Assembly: GCA_012845835.1 (NCBI GenBank)
Contig: JABAKD010000006.1
Coordinates: 7,864,637 to 7,928,636, forward strand
Direction: 5' to 3'
Origin: Undaria pinnatifida
Lineage: Eukaryota; Sar; Phaeophyceae; Laminariales; Alariaceae
Length of the DNA: 64,000 nt
Part shown: positions 39,089 to 50,805 of the stretch, piece by piece
How the letters are laid out: each line of letters begins with the position of its first letter
Position numbering within the stretch: the stretch's first letter is position 1
The notes under the pieces: generated by a model
What the model saw: only the letters and a program-made list of their open reading frames with translations
What the model was told of the DNA's origin: nothing
Databases searched by the model: none
Translations under genes and position numbers: made by a program

Positions 39089-39375
39089 GGTACGCCTCTG
39101 CGTAGAGCTCTTATGGTCTGCAGCAGCAGGTGTACACTCTTTTCAGTGTGGCGTCTGTCCTCTGGTGTGTTGTGGTGTGTGTGTATGTGTCTACAGCAGT
39201 AGTGAACCGGCACTATTGGGGGGCACAGCGGCGCCCAACCGGCACTATAACGGGCCATCTCTCAATAGTGCCGGACTGGCACTATTGAGGGCACTGTCTG
39301 TGTCCAGAAATCTAACCGGCACTATACCGGGCACCGGCACTATTCAACCGGCTCTATAGAGGGCCCCCTACTGTA

Positions 39376-39881
39376 TGACAATATGAATGAATGACTTCCC
39401 ACCCGCATGGTTGGGTGAGAGAAAATCTTGACAGCCAAACGCTCGAGAGGTCTTGAGCGTGGATACTTGTACATAGTCGACCGCAAGAGCAGAAATTGCG
39501 TCTTGTTGGGGGAAAGAAAGTGAGTGGCATAATTCACAGGTCGCGGCAATGCGACAAAAATCTTACAGCGCTACAATGCGGCCGTGGGAAAATTGAAAAT
39601 CTATATTCTGGCTGGTCACCTCTCGTGCGGTCGCGATGGGGCGCAGAATGTTTCAGAATTATCACATTGTTTTGTCTGCTGAAAAGCAGTACGCATATGC
39701 TCGATTTAAATATCTGGGCAGTGTCACTGGATAATCGTGCTGGTACCTCTCACGCGGTTGCGATGAGACGCAACACACTGCTGTTTCCTAACTGAACAGC
39801 ACTATAAAAACAAAAATGGCATACATTAAAAAAAAAAAAATGTGATCAATTAATCTCGGCCCGTATAGCTGCGGAGCAGGT
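39376..39881. repeat. Continuation of the 32-34 kb array
   Basis: The first 110 bp match the pogo left flank array (GAATGAATGACTTCCCACC, GGTTGGGTGAGAGAAAATC, CTTGAGCGTGGATACTTGTA). The rest includes an A13 run near 39828 and no recognisable gene. Confidence 0.7.
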
Positions 39882-40215
39882 ACATGCATACATGTGATGT
39901 CGACGTCGTGGCAAGACGACGATGGAATTGCAGTACGATTGCATTTCTCGATATGGTTTCCCTTGTGTTGGTGGTAATGGTTGTCAGACAGGAAATTTAA
40001 GTATTATTGCGGACACCCCTTTACGGTTGTGATGGGGCGCAATAATATACATGCATACATGTGATGTCGACGTCGTGGCAAGACGACGATGGAATTGCAG
40101 TACGATTGCATTTCTCGATATGGTTTCCCTTGTGTTGGTGGTAATGGTTGTCAGACAGGAAATTTAAGTATTATTGCGGACACCCCTTTGCGGTTGTGAT
40201 GGGGCGCAATAATAT
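39882..40215. repeat. 167-bp tandem duplication
   Basis: 39882-40048 and 40049-40215 both start ACATGCATACATGTGATGTC and are nearly identical, indicating a recent event. Confidence 0.95.
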
Positions 40216-40559
40216 TTGATATTCTGAATCGAATTGACTGATCTTCGCTGAAACACCAGCTCGTAAACAAGGCAGTGGTAACAATCGAGCAGTTCGCTGA
40301 TAAGCAAAGCAGTACATACACGAATATGATATGCGTGTGTGCCCATGCTGGCTGCTCGAGCGAAAATAATCAAAAGTGCGGTTATTTCCGCATATATATA
40401 CAGTAATGGCGAGCCACCCTGGTTCCACAGGCGAAGTTGTGGCCCCCTGCAAAGTTATGGCCGCCCTTTTTACAACTTTCACTCACTATGAATGCTGGCA
40501 TCGTATCAAGTTCGCGGGTTGATTTGTTTATCAAAAAGAGTTTTTAATTTCGACTCAAG

Positions 40560-41565
40560 GACACGTGTGGCCAGAGGCGACCACGATGAGCGGCAAGTCG
40601 AGTGGTGCGAGCAAGCCGGTCGGGTGGTGCTAGCAGCAACGCGGGCGAACGTTCAGTACGTCAAGCTGAATACGCTGTGCACCGCGAGGCGGTTAACGAT
40701 CGGCTTGACGCGATCGAGGCCGGTGCGGCCGAGAACGGGGGGGCGGCTCGAAAATATTGAGGACAGTACCGCCGAGAACGGGGGGCGGCTCGAAAAGATT
40801 GAGGACATGCTCGGGCACCTCCAGAATGTGCTGGATGACATTCAAGCCAACCACGACGCTGACGAGCCGAACAGTGACCAGGGGCAGCATAACGTGCGGC
40901 TTCCGCTCGCGGTAGCATGTCAGATAAGTTATGGCTGAAGGAGAGGGTCACGGCTTGGAAGAACCCCAACCTTCGAGCGTTTTGGATACTTTATGGTGAG
41001 AAGTCAAAGGGTCGTGAATTGTCGAGGGTCCACTTGCAAGGGGTATTCAAGAATACCGCCTTGGCATTTTCTGCGGTAGTGGAACAGGTCAACCTTTTAG
41101 CGGGGCATGATGTCATTGCGTTTATGCCGCGTGGGGCGGAACCGGGCACTGCTGGCACCATCGACATCGAAAAGCAGTTTGCTATTCTGGCGAGGGTGTT
41201 GCTTCTCGTCATCGGGTGGGACATTACTTCGGTGGGGGGAAAAGGCTCGGGTGGAGCTACGCGCGGCATTCCAGGACGGTGTCAACATGGTGACATCACA
41301 CGGCGAAGCTGACCATCAAGCGATTTAAATGCTGGTCCACAAGGTGAGGATAGCCGGCTTCAACAAAGATCCAGAGGATTGGTCGACCGCGATTCACGAC
41401 GCAGCTCTCTCCGCTAAGTTTAACTGGCACGAGCCGCCGGGGATCTACGAATTGCCACGAGCGGTGGTTCCCACCTGGGCCAAGATTGGCGTCTATATTG
41501 ACGCTGGTGGGCTGGAGCACGTTGACATTCACAAGGAACCGGTCGCACCTCGTGAAAAATGAAGG
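40560..41565 (+). pseudogene. ORF1-like region of a tyrosine-recombinase element (unrecognised protein)
   Basis: Frames at 40492-40938, 40917-41312 (ATG start; contains NPNLRAFWILYGEKSKGREL and HDVIAFMPRG) and 41329-41562 (AGFNKDPEDWSTAIHD, GIYELPRAVVPTW, YIDAGGLEHVDIHKEP) have protein-like composition and lie in series, each broken by stops or frameshifts. The first has a coiled-coil-like repeat (GGRLENIED, GGRLEKIED). I recognise no domain. Position ahead of the recombinase relic suggests an accessory or Gag-like protein of the same element, by inference. Confidence 0.4.
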
Positions 41566-41997
41566 TGTGCGGTCAAACGTGCACGCAAGGATGAAGCTCC
41601 GCTCAGCTTCCGTGCTTCGGTTGGGCTTCCCGGGGGGGATGCCGGTTCGAGCGAAAGGGAGATCCGTGCAAATACCGCCACGATCCGACCGACAAATCCC
41701 GGAAACAGAAAGAAAGCGGAGGAAGCGCCAGTCGGGCCGCACACAAGAAACCCAAGGCAGGTGTTCGCACGGTGCTGAGCGCTTCCGCGTCGGGAGACGG
41801 AGACGGGAGATATAAAGGTGGATGCCCCGCTAAATCGTTCAAGGGTGACGACGAACAGGGGTGCGGGCTCCGTCAGCTGGCGGGGCAAACTTCGGCGACC
41901 GAACGAGCTCGGGTGTCAGCGGATGACGTGCAGCTCGTACGGCCGAGGTTGGCGTCGTTTTCTCAACCAGGAGCAGAACTTGGAGCAAACGGGTGCA

Positions 41998-43044
41998 GAT
42001 CTTTGTACAGGAGTTTTGGGCACCAGTACGACCGCCGATTAGTTGCGAAATCGTCTGAAAGAAGTTACGCGTCGGGTTTCCGGTCTTGGTGCACTTTTCG
42101 TGGGTTGACCGCACAGGACCGGTATCTGCGACTATGTGAGTCGGAGGAGGCCAAAGTGTGGGCTTTGATTGATTTCGCTGCTTGGTGTCGTGCGTTACAG
42201 AACAATCAAGCCGGATCTATTTCGAGCAAGCTGGCTGCGATTCAATATGTCCATCGGGTTGATGTTGGCATCGAGCTGTCGATCCGGTCGCCGTTGATCA
42301 AGCGTGTATTGCAAGGTATCTCACGATCGCATACATTGGCGGGAACACGGCCACGGGTTCGGCTCCCTATATCGTGGGACATGTTGGTCAAGGGGCAGGA
42401 ACTGATATCTTCCTGAGGTTCTGGGGGTAGAGTGCTTTGGCTATGTCTGGGCATGAGCTATTTCTCCTTAGCCAGGTCCGATGAGGTATTTGCCAATGGC
42501 TCAGGTGTGGTGAACCCAGCGCATTGTCTCAAGCGAAGTGACGTCGCGCTTTTTTTCTGGCGACAAACAGTTGAGGCGTCTTCAATGGAGTGATGCCGAT
42601 CGTGTTGAGGTGCGATTCCGCGGCCATAAAGGCGACAAGGCTCAACTTGGAAGCGTCTTTGTATGTACCCGGAGCGAGGTTCGGGGCCCGTGTTCTGAGT
42701 TGGGTGAAGGTGGTGGAGCCGTTGCTCTTATGGTAGCACTACTGTCATGTTTTGCAGCTCTACCTGAACACGCGCCACTTTCCTCGTACCGTTCAGGGAG
42801 GCAAGATAAGAGTGTGGGGATATGGTCAGCGTTATGAACGTCGAGAGAGATGGTTGAAAAGTCGGGGAAAAAACCCGAAGAGTACGCTCTGCACTTCCTG
42901 AGGATAGGAATTGCCTCGATGCTTGCGGCTAGAGATGGCGTGTCGGAACGAGTCAATACAGCGAGAAGGGAGGGGAAGTCCGATGCATATAAGGTGTACA
43001 CCCGGAATTATGCGGACGATGCACGACAGGTAGGTGTCTCGTAA
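41998..43044 (+). pseudogene. Tyrosine recombinase, decayed
   Basis: The N-terminal SAM-like core-binding part is readable (KSSERSYASGFRSWCTFRGL to LIKRVLQGISRSH). The frame continues past a TGA at 42414 into WLCLGMSYFSLARSDEVF, where the first catalytic Arg lies in ARSDE. It then shifts near a T7 run at about 42550, giving RVEVRFRGHKGD, the Lys-bearing strand. After another TGA at about 42835 the C-terminal part gives LHFLRIG (HxxR) and SDAYKVYTRN (the Tyr region). The set R, K, HxxR, Y identifies the tyrosine-recombinase fold as in DIRS/Crypton-type elements. Two stops and at least one frameshift make it non-functional. No reverse transcriptase is seen attached. Confidence 0.75.
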
Positions 43045-43129
43045 ACTAGCAGCCGGCAAAGGTTTGCAAGGACAGCCAGGTCAAGATACTGTATGGGGTA
43101 AACAGTACAAGTCTCGGAGTAACCTCGGT

Positions 43130-44045
43130 TGTGGAGGAGTCTATGGTGTTGGACCATTCGGTGTCTCAGTCGTCCGAGAATTCGCACGGTAGAACCTAGA
43201 CAGTGGAGGGAGGGAGATCTGCTTATGAGCAAAGACACGTGGGTATGAGGCAGAGTTGGATGATGTGGTAGACGTGTCAGCCAGCTGCTCTCCCTCCCAA
43301 GCCACACAGAAAATGATAATATACAACGCAATTCGAGAGAATCTTACATGTATAGTCTAGTCTAGTCCAGACTAGAGTATACAACAAATACATATTATTA
43401 GAAATCGGGAACCGATAAGAATAATCTATTGTTTGTTGTTTATAGAGAGAATTCGGCGTTATGGTTCATGTTTTTTTTTGGCGGAGTACGTACGTAGCTT
43501 ACTTTGACAGCCGCAGCTGGCATTGTTTGGTTGATCGCGCTTGTGGAGATACCAAGTGGATACCGTACGGGACGGTGCTGGCAGACTGGTAGAACACGCG
43601 AACAGACAGAGCTGTTGTTTACAACTGGACAGCGGCCGCTCACTGAACCAGACAATTCGTGATTTCTCCCGCCCACCCACCCTTTTTCTTTCGATGGAGA
43701 GGGGACGGAGGTATTATGAGGATGTAGGTACTATTCTCGTATAACTGAAGGCATAGTCTATGTACTTATTTTCGTTTATTTTTTTGAGTGGCATGCGAGG
43801 GTTTATGTCACGGTATATGTTTTCTCGGAGGAGTCGTGTGGAGGAGTCTTTGGTGTTGGACCATTCGGTGTCTCAGTCGTCCGAGGATTCGCACAGTAGA
43901 ACCCAGACAACAATGGAGGAAGGGAGAGGTGTTTATGAGCAAAGACATGTGGGTACGAGGCAGAGTTGGATGCTGCGGTAGCCATGTCAGCCAGCTGCTC
44001 TCCCTCCCACGCCACAGAAAATGATAATATACAACGCAATTCGAA
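43130..44045. repeat. ~210-bp direct duplication (43130-43335 and 43830-44045)
   Basis: Both copies run from GTGGAGGAGTCT through GTTGGACCATTCGGTGTCTC and GTCAGCCAGCTGCTCTCCCT to ATACAACGCAATTCGA. Between them lies the short copy of the 26.3-28.1 kb element. Confidence 0.9.
43395..43670. mobile_element. Internally deleted copy of the 26.3-28.1 kb element
   Basis: 43395-43465 matches 26285-26345 and 43477-43667 matches 27876-28069, with only about 10 bp between the two blocks here. Confidence 0.75.
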
Positions 44046-45056
44046 AGATAGTCTAGTCTGTACAACAAAATAGCAGTGTTATCCGACAAATCGTCGAGGG
44101 GCGTGGCTGATCTCTCTCGGGATGTTCATGTTTCGTGTGGTTGTGTGCTGCCACTGCCCTACTCATGCCCAAGGAATAACCCAACTGCAAAAAAAGGAAA
44201 TTCCGAGATGAAACCGTCACGTATAATAGTAAATCGACACTTGCTCTAGGTTCTACTGTACGATTAAATGAAGTTGTCAAACCTTCTACACTACAGATTG
44301 ATAAGGTTCACATTCAGCATGTGATTAGCTTGAATTCCCGGGGGTATCACAAACATTCCTATGAGCTGTTCCAGGTAGTACAAAAAACGCTCTTGAAAAC
44401 TGAAGAAAAAGTAATTGGTCCCAGCGCGAGTGTACTTCAGCAGCGATCTGGTACTCTTCTGCTGTGGGCAAGTACAAATCACCGACAAAATTCAGCGGTA
44501 CCTCAGCGGCGATCCCCGGCACCGCCGACGAGCAACATCTGATCGTCCTAGACCTTGTAACTCCATCCTCGGCTAGTGTTTCACTCACACCGATCTACCC
44601 AGACTCCTTCATTCACTACTTTGACGAATAAGTTCCCACAGACCGCACGCCACCACCCTCCACATTTGACCGCATAGCGCTTTCACTACTGCAAAACAAA
44701 TCGCACGCTCTTTCCAAGTGCTTTATCCAAAGCGTGGGTGCGGCTCTGAGGGGTTGTACCAGCGCGTCAGCTTCCTTTTTACACTTTTCTTTTTTCATCA
44801 TCACTTTACGCTCCAGCTCAATTTGCAGAAAGGTTTTACCCTCAGCGAACTTCTCGACATGCTGTGGTCACCGGTGCCTCCCATTTTCCCTCCCGGTACG
44901 CACCTTCGTTTCAATCGCGCATGGGCTTTAGCATTCCCACTGCTCGTCGAATATCATCGAATTCTGCTTACTACAAGTGTGCGACAAGCTGCCTGGCATT
45001 TTCGAGACATCAACTTTGGCTACCATGGTCCGCGTTGAGACCCAAACGTCATAGCT
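44046..45056. other. Probable remains of the gypsy element 5' part
   Basis: Lies upstream of the pol relic at 45057. Short frames only; no protease or Gag motif could be confirmed. 44815-44960 includes CTCCAGCTCAATTTGC, GGTTTTACCCTCAGCG and GCACCTTCGTTTYAATCGCG, blocks also found in other repeats of this window. Confidence 0.4.
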
Positions 45057-46137
45057 CAGCTGCGGGACATGCTCATGGAGTTTGCCGACGCGTTTTCCAA
45101 GCTATCTACTGAGTTTGAATCTTGAACCGTTTTACGTACAGTTCAAGATTTCGGTCCGGCCTGACAGCCCCCCGGTTGTATAGCGCCCCCACAGGATGAA
45201 TCCCCTTGTTGCCAAACAAATCGACGCGATTTTAGATTAATATGGCTGTCGTAAACGAGCCCAATGGTCACCACACCAAGGAAACCCAGAGAGATCCGAC
45301 TAACGGTTATCGACCAAAATGAAACTGAACACTTATAAGAACCTTCGGCCAGCTTCGCATTCCTAGCGTCGATGAGGTCCTCGACAAGCTGGGCATCGAG
45401 GGGATGTTACTCGCTCTTCGGTATCGTCTCTTCGTTCCATCTTATAGCGGTTTACGCAAACAAGGTCCCTGTAATGGCTTGCTGCACACCCACGTGCCTC
45501 TTCGAGAAGCATGTCATGGCCCAAGGGAGGAGCACGGCGCCGTGATAGTTCGTAAAAGTGATCGAAGAGGTTAGAAAAGTTTCGCCAACGTCAACTACCT
45601 CGACGACGGCATCTTCTTCGACCCGAGCCCTGTCACCTACGTGCTCAGCATTAAGGAGGCTTTCAAGCAGTTCGTTGCGGAAAACAACCTCAAGCTCTCG
45701 CCGTCGAAGGCCAAAATCGGCGCCAAAGACGCAGAGTGCCTCCGACAAACCATTTCTCGTGCGGGTGTTCGGCGGTCTCAAGTCAGCAAGGTTGCCGCTC
45801 TCACACAAATGCCGATGCTCAGAAGACCTTAAGCAGTTGCACTCTTTCCTGGGTGGTCTGCTTTATAGACTAATATCATTTCTACAACAGGGAGTTCCTG
45901 GCAGACATGGCCGAACAGGTTTAGCCCAGCACCCCGCACCTGCTGAACTAAGGTGCGAAATTGTCTTGTCGCTGGCCATAGAGGTCATCGTACGGGAACT
46001 CCTCGCGGAATTTTCGGCGCCACCGGTCTTGGTCTACTCTGACTGGGACGCGGTCGCCGGCAACTTCCCCCCTTCTATCTTCCACTTCGGCGCGAGCGCC
46101 ATTTTTTTTCAACCCACCCTCGAGAATGAGCAAAAAT
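45057..46137 (+). pseudogene. Ty3/gypsy pol relic (reverse transcriptase to RNase H)
   Basis: The frame starts LRDMLMEFADAFSKLS, then, with shifts and stops, FYVQFKISVRPDSPPVV, then RIPSVDEVLDKLG. It then reads FANVNYLDDGIFFD with the RT active-site YLDD at about 45596-45607, followed by NNLKLSPSKAKIGAKDAECL. Further on, VIVRELLAEFSAPPVLVYSD is the start of the RNase H-like segment. This order is that of Ty3/gypsy pol. Several stops and frameshifts show it is dead; no integrase or LTRs were recognised. Confidence 0.8.
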
Positions 46138-46339
46138 AATGACGTTTCTACTGAACCAATCATTGCCACATCATACCCACCCGCAAGCGTGCCAACCATG
46201 CCCCTGCCGCACATACGACACCCGTAAACACACACTTGGAAAATACCCTGACAAGTCCTGCCTTGGCTTGTTCCCGTACCCAAAATAAAATTTCGTGGGG
46301 GAAATGCCCGGTACCGCGCGGCGGCTGATGGTTCTTGTA

Positions 46340-46440
46340 CATAAGATTTAAGATCCGAGGACCAACGCCCGAATGACCGAGGACCAACGCCCGAATGCCG
46401 AGGACCAACGCCCGAATGGGTAGGGTGGACCGTAACTGGA
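46340..46440. repeat. Short CGAGGACCAACGCCCGAATG repeat
   Basis: Three tandem units of about 20 bp at about 46357-46420. Confidence 0.85.
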
Positions 46441-46569
46441 CCAAGTCCGGCGGAAGGCCATCTCCCATGGCCAGGGGTTTTGTTAGTGGGTGAGCTTGCG
46501 CAAGTCCCACACTACCCGGAAAGATGACATTCCGGGTGGCTATCTCCACCGAAACTGACCCTCAGGGGA

Positions 46570-46801
46570 CAGGCCGGGTCGACATACACACGCACCCGTA
46601 TACATCGGCAGCTTGCGCTGCCGGGGTTGTAACGAAGACCACTGATAGGGACAGCTTACGCTATACCTACAATGGGACTCGAAGGGTGCGCCAGCTAGCG
46701 TTGGGCTGCGAAAGCAACTGAGTTAAATCGACACACGACGCGTATGAAAATACGCGGAAGTGTGGTGAGCTAAAGCTTTATTTTTCCCCATCCGCCGGAG
46801 A

Positions 46802-46835
<34 letters not shown>
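46570..46835 (+). repeat. Dispersed repeat (GGATGGGGAAAAATAAAGC family), copy 3, with poly(A)
   Basis: Matches 17970-18210 over most of its length and ends CCCCATCCGCCGGAGAATA followed by about 27 A (46804-46832). The terminal A run suggests a retroposed (SINE-like) origin, although other copies lack a comparable tail. Confidence 0.75.
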
Positions 46836-47274
46836 GGTGTGGGAGTGCCCATTGTGGCGGTTCCCGTTCTTTTTTTAACAAGAAATTGAAAAACGTCAGC
46901 TGTGAGTACGGCCGATTGGATTATTGAAACTCAACTTTTTTACAAGCTGCGTGGTACATCGGATCTGTATTTCATTCATGATACAGCAGTGTGAATTAAA
47001 CCTACGATATACACAGTTTCACGTTTCTACGGAAGGCCATTCTGAAAAATATCGTGGGTGGCTGGTTGGCGTAAACGAAAATGCCATGCTCACCGGTTCC
47101 CGTTCAAACATTAGTCTAGACTACAATACTAGCGCGTATCCTGCCGCCGCTGTACAGCCAAAACGCGAAAACTGCCCAAAGCTATATAATAGTCTAGACC
47201 TAGTCTACGTACCAGCACTCTATTAATAGTAGTGTACATAGCAGTATGTGAGAAAAACATCGGTCGCAAAAAAA

Positions 47275-47348
47275 GCAGCACGCACAAAGTACAAACCACT
47301 TGCACTACTAGACTAGACTAGACTATTACTACTACTACTACTACTGCG

Positions 47349-47387
<39 letters not shown>

Positions 47388-47735
47388 GCTGCTACTACTA
47401 TTATTACTGCTGTACTGCTGAAGTGCACAAGATGAGTTGTACTAACTAACTTCGTAACTGCTGCTTCTGCGGTACCTTGTGGTAGTCTTGTAGTTAAGTG
47501 CGTGCAGGAGCAAAGTACAAACCACTTACTTGTATTACTAGACTAGACTAGACTATTACTACTACTACTACTACTACTACTGCGACTACTACTACTGCGA
47601 CTACTACTACTGCTGCTACTACTATTATTACTGCTGTACTGCTGAAGTGCACAAGATGAGTTGTACTAACTTCGTAACTGCTGCTTCTGCGATACCTTGT
47701 AGTCTTGTAGTTAAGTGCGTGCAGGAGCGCACCAC
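47275..47735. repeat. Duplicated block with TAC/ACT microsatellites
   Basis: A unit of about 230 bp is present twice (about 47280-47510 and 47510-47730). Each has AAAGTACAAACCACTT, TACTAGACTAGACTAGACTA, a run of ACT triplets, and TGCTGAAGTGCACAAGATGA. Confidence 0.9.
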
Positions 47736-47739
47736 CTGT

Positions 47740-49155
47740 ATTCCACGAAAAATAACGAAAACCCATTCATTGGTCGACTAACTGCTGCTGCCAAAGTTTA
47801 GGGGTGTATCATTAGTCAACAAACAATCGTACACAAAACGCACCTCCCGCTTGGCACCCCGATCCCACTCAGACCTGATCCCACACCTAAACCTGGGTCC
47901 TCCAAACTGACCCCGGGTGCATTCGTAATAATCTGCTGCCGGCAAGGCCCACCGAACACCCTGATCTCTATGATACCTTCCCCAAAAGGGCACCCAGTGA
48001 ACTGCTTGCTGTCGTCCTCATTCTACACAATGAAGAGTCGTTTCTCGTGACCCAACCCTCTGTGGTCCTAAAAACCGGCGCCACGTCTCAGCTCTCCCAG
48101 TCAGTGCTTGCATTGCATCTCTCTCTTCTAATAATACCGGTAGCTCGCCGGAGCCTTACCTCACTTCCTCAGCCTTGCTTGTCTTTTGCTTTTTTTGAAC
48201 GGCCCCCTGTCGCTCTTGCTCTCAACCCAAAAAAATTAACTGAACAAAACTGCAGCGCGGTGCCGTTCACTGCACTACCAAACACAAAGCCTCTTACATT
48301 GAAACCCACACAAGACAATCTGTGCAGGGTGCAGGTCGTTGCAGTTCGTTGGTCGAGGCTAGCCTTTCGGCCACCCGTTTCTTTTACAGAACACCACCGA
48401 AACACGCGGCGGAGCAACGGAAGCAAAGCATCACACACCTACACCAACCAGCAATCGCGTACAGCAGTCTCCGCCCGGCTCCTCTGCTCGCGACTCCGCT
48501 GCTGACCTATCGGCGCGCAAAAAATCGCTCCTCCGCTGCTGTGTTGGAAAGCCCTAAGCCCGGTCGAAGATCGGGAGTTTGCGGTTCGCTTGTGCTACGA
48601 GGGGCATCGCACGCATGACGAGGGAGGAGGATGCACATAAGATGGCTGAGTTGCTGCAAGCTGGGGACGTGAGGAATATGAGGAGTACGAGCCCGTGCAT
48701 GGATGACCTCAGGGGTGATAGTGATGAAGGTGAGGGGCAAGTCCATGCGAGTTCGTACATTTTCAAATGTTGCACCTGTAGTCTATGTAGTTTGTTCGAG
48801 TTCTTACATTTTTGAATTTTGTACGAGTAGACTACCCTACAGCAGGATACGAATTCTCATCTTTTTGAATCTTGCACGTAGAGCAAGATATTTAGAGCTG
48901 TGTTCTGTGAGTGGGTACACAAACTACAGCTGTATTTGTATGGACATCATCGTAGAGACGCGAGAGTAGGTAAGAAACTCCAATTTGGGCTCAGGCTCGC
49001 GGCTTATTGTGATCTCAACGTTGAGCGTAGGATCTTGAAGGATACCAGGTATCATATACCAGGGAGTATTTAGAGTGGCGTTCCTCCCTGAGCACCAACG
49101 CTTGGCCGTAATTTCTTATTAAACAAAACTCTTTCTTAAGTTCTTGACTCCCAAG
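47740..49155. other. No gene recognised
   Basis: The longest ATG-containing frames (48047-48505; 48322-48618) have no recognisable domain. A short balanced frame from 48618 (MTREEDAHKMAELLQAGDVR) to about 48740 could be an exon but has no partner. Confidence 0.45.
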
Positions 49156-49159
49156 TTCT

Positions 49160-49255
49160 TGACGTAGGTCACGTACAGTATACCAGGTACCAGGTACAAG
49201 TATTCAGCAGTACTACTTGTATACCTGGTACGGGTATACGTGGGACTTTAACAGC
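49160..49255. repeat. Foldback built on TACCTGGTA
   Basis: GTATACCAGGTACCAGGTAC, AAGTA, then a short loop, then TACTTGTATACCTGGTACGG form an imperfect hairpin. TACCTGGTA or its complement also occurs near 7860, 8325, 22785, 49040, 59980, 60530, 60970, 62385 and 62670. Confidence 0.75.
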
Positions 49256-49264
49256 ACATTATAT

Positions 49265-50773
49265 TATAAAATTAAATTACACTCCAGCTGTGAGATCGAA
49301 TATTTTGTCGAAACTCATCTTTGCAAGCTGTGTGTGATACTCCGATCGCGCGTATTGCGGGTTGTGTGTCCTTGGTAGGGCGGCGACTCCCCTTGCAACT
49401 ACAGTGTAGCTATCAGGGTCAACAGGGTGTTAGGCAGTCTGTGCGCGGAAAGTTTAAAACCCGTTTCTGAGGGGGACAAAATCTGACAGCTGTGGAAGGA
49501 AATGCACCAGTTTATCAAGTGAATACTGCAAGTCGAATAACCGGTGAGGGGAGGGCGGAGTTTTTAAGAACGTGGGGGCCTGATTTTGATCAAAAGGGGG
49601 GCGGGAGGGGGGGAGAGGGGGGAGGGGACGGGTGGAGCAGGTCAATTTGTGCGTGGAAACTATAAATCCTTCTTGTGGGGGAGGGGGGGGGGAATGTGCC
49701 CGGGGGGGGGCGGGGGGCGGGGGGGGGAGGGCTTTTGGTCGCATATATATTATAAAAATTAAAATACACTCCAGCTGTGAGATCGAAGATGTCGTCGAAA
49801 CTCACCTTTGCGAGCTGTGTGTGATACTCCGATCGCGCGCATTACGAGTTGTGTGTCCTCATTAAGGATATAGGTCGGCGACTCCCCTTACAACTACAGT
49901 GTAGCTATCAGGGTCAACAGGATGATTTTAGTCAGTCTGTGCGCGGAAACTATAAAACCCGTTTCTGAGGGGGACAAAATCTGACAGTTGTGAAGGGAAA
50001 GGGGGCCTGGTTTTGATCAAAAGCGAGCGGGTTTGGAGGGGGGGGGGGGGGGGGGGGGGAAGGGGCAATTTGTGCACGTAAGCTATAAATCCTTTCGAGG
50101 GGATAAATCCGACGGTTTTGGCACCAGTATATTATTGGGGGCGGGGGGAGGGGGGGGGGGGGGGGTTGGGGCGGGGGGGGGGGGGGGGAAGGGCTTTAGG
50201 TGAGGGGTTTGTTATACGTGTGGTGCTAGGTCTAGGCGATGGTGCGGGTGATGGGGAAGAAGGGGGCGTTCGAGGCGGGGGGGGGGGGGGGGGGGGGGGG
50301 GGAACACAGCGGCATGGATGGCTCTCGAAAGATAATGAGGTGATATCCTGTGCGTGAAGTGTTTATTAATGTGGCGGATTTCGATATTTGGTGGGGCGTT
50401 TGAGTAAGGGAGAGCAAGAGGGGGGGGGGGGGGGGGGGGGGGAGATTTTTTAGGAGGTTTAGGTCACAAATAATATTCAAATACACTTCGGCTGTGAGAT
50501 CAAAGATATGTAGCAGCTTGTTATACGCGTGGTGGTGGGGGGGGGGGGGGGGGGGGGGAAGGGCTTCAGGTGAGGGGTTTGTTACACGTGTGGTGCTAGG
50601 TCTAGGCGATGGTGCGGGTGATGGGGAAGAAGGGAGCGTTCGAGGCGGGGGGGGGGGGGGAACACAGCGGCATGGATGGCTCTCGAAAGATAATGAGGTG
50701 ATATCCTGTGCGTGAAGTGTTTATTAATGTGGCGGATTTCGATATTTGGTGGGGCGTTTGAGTAAGGGAGAGC

Positions 50774-50805
<32 letters not shown>

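Larger units (their letters stand above)
34082..39373 (-). mobile_element. Complete pogo/Tigger-like DNA transposon, 5292 bp
   Basis: The termini are 20-bp perfect inverted repeats (CAGTAGGGGGCCCTCTATAG at 34082-34101 and its complement at 39354-39373), flanked on both sides by TA (34080-34081 and 39374-39375), the target duplication of the Tc1/mariner-pogo superfamily. Subterminal regions hold palindromes built from CCTCAATAGTGCCGG and CCGGCACTATTGAGG. The flanks joined without one TA match the paralogous unfilled sequence at about 33098-33126, which supports the boundaries. The element encodes a three-exon transposase on the minus strand and contains a ~950-bp direct repeat plus an inverted duplication between the repeat copies. 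Confidence 0.93.
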
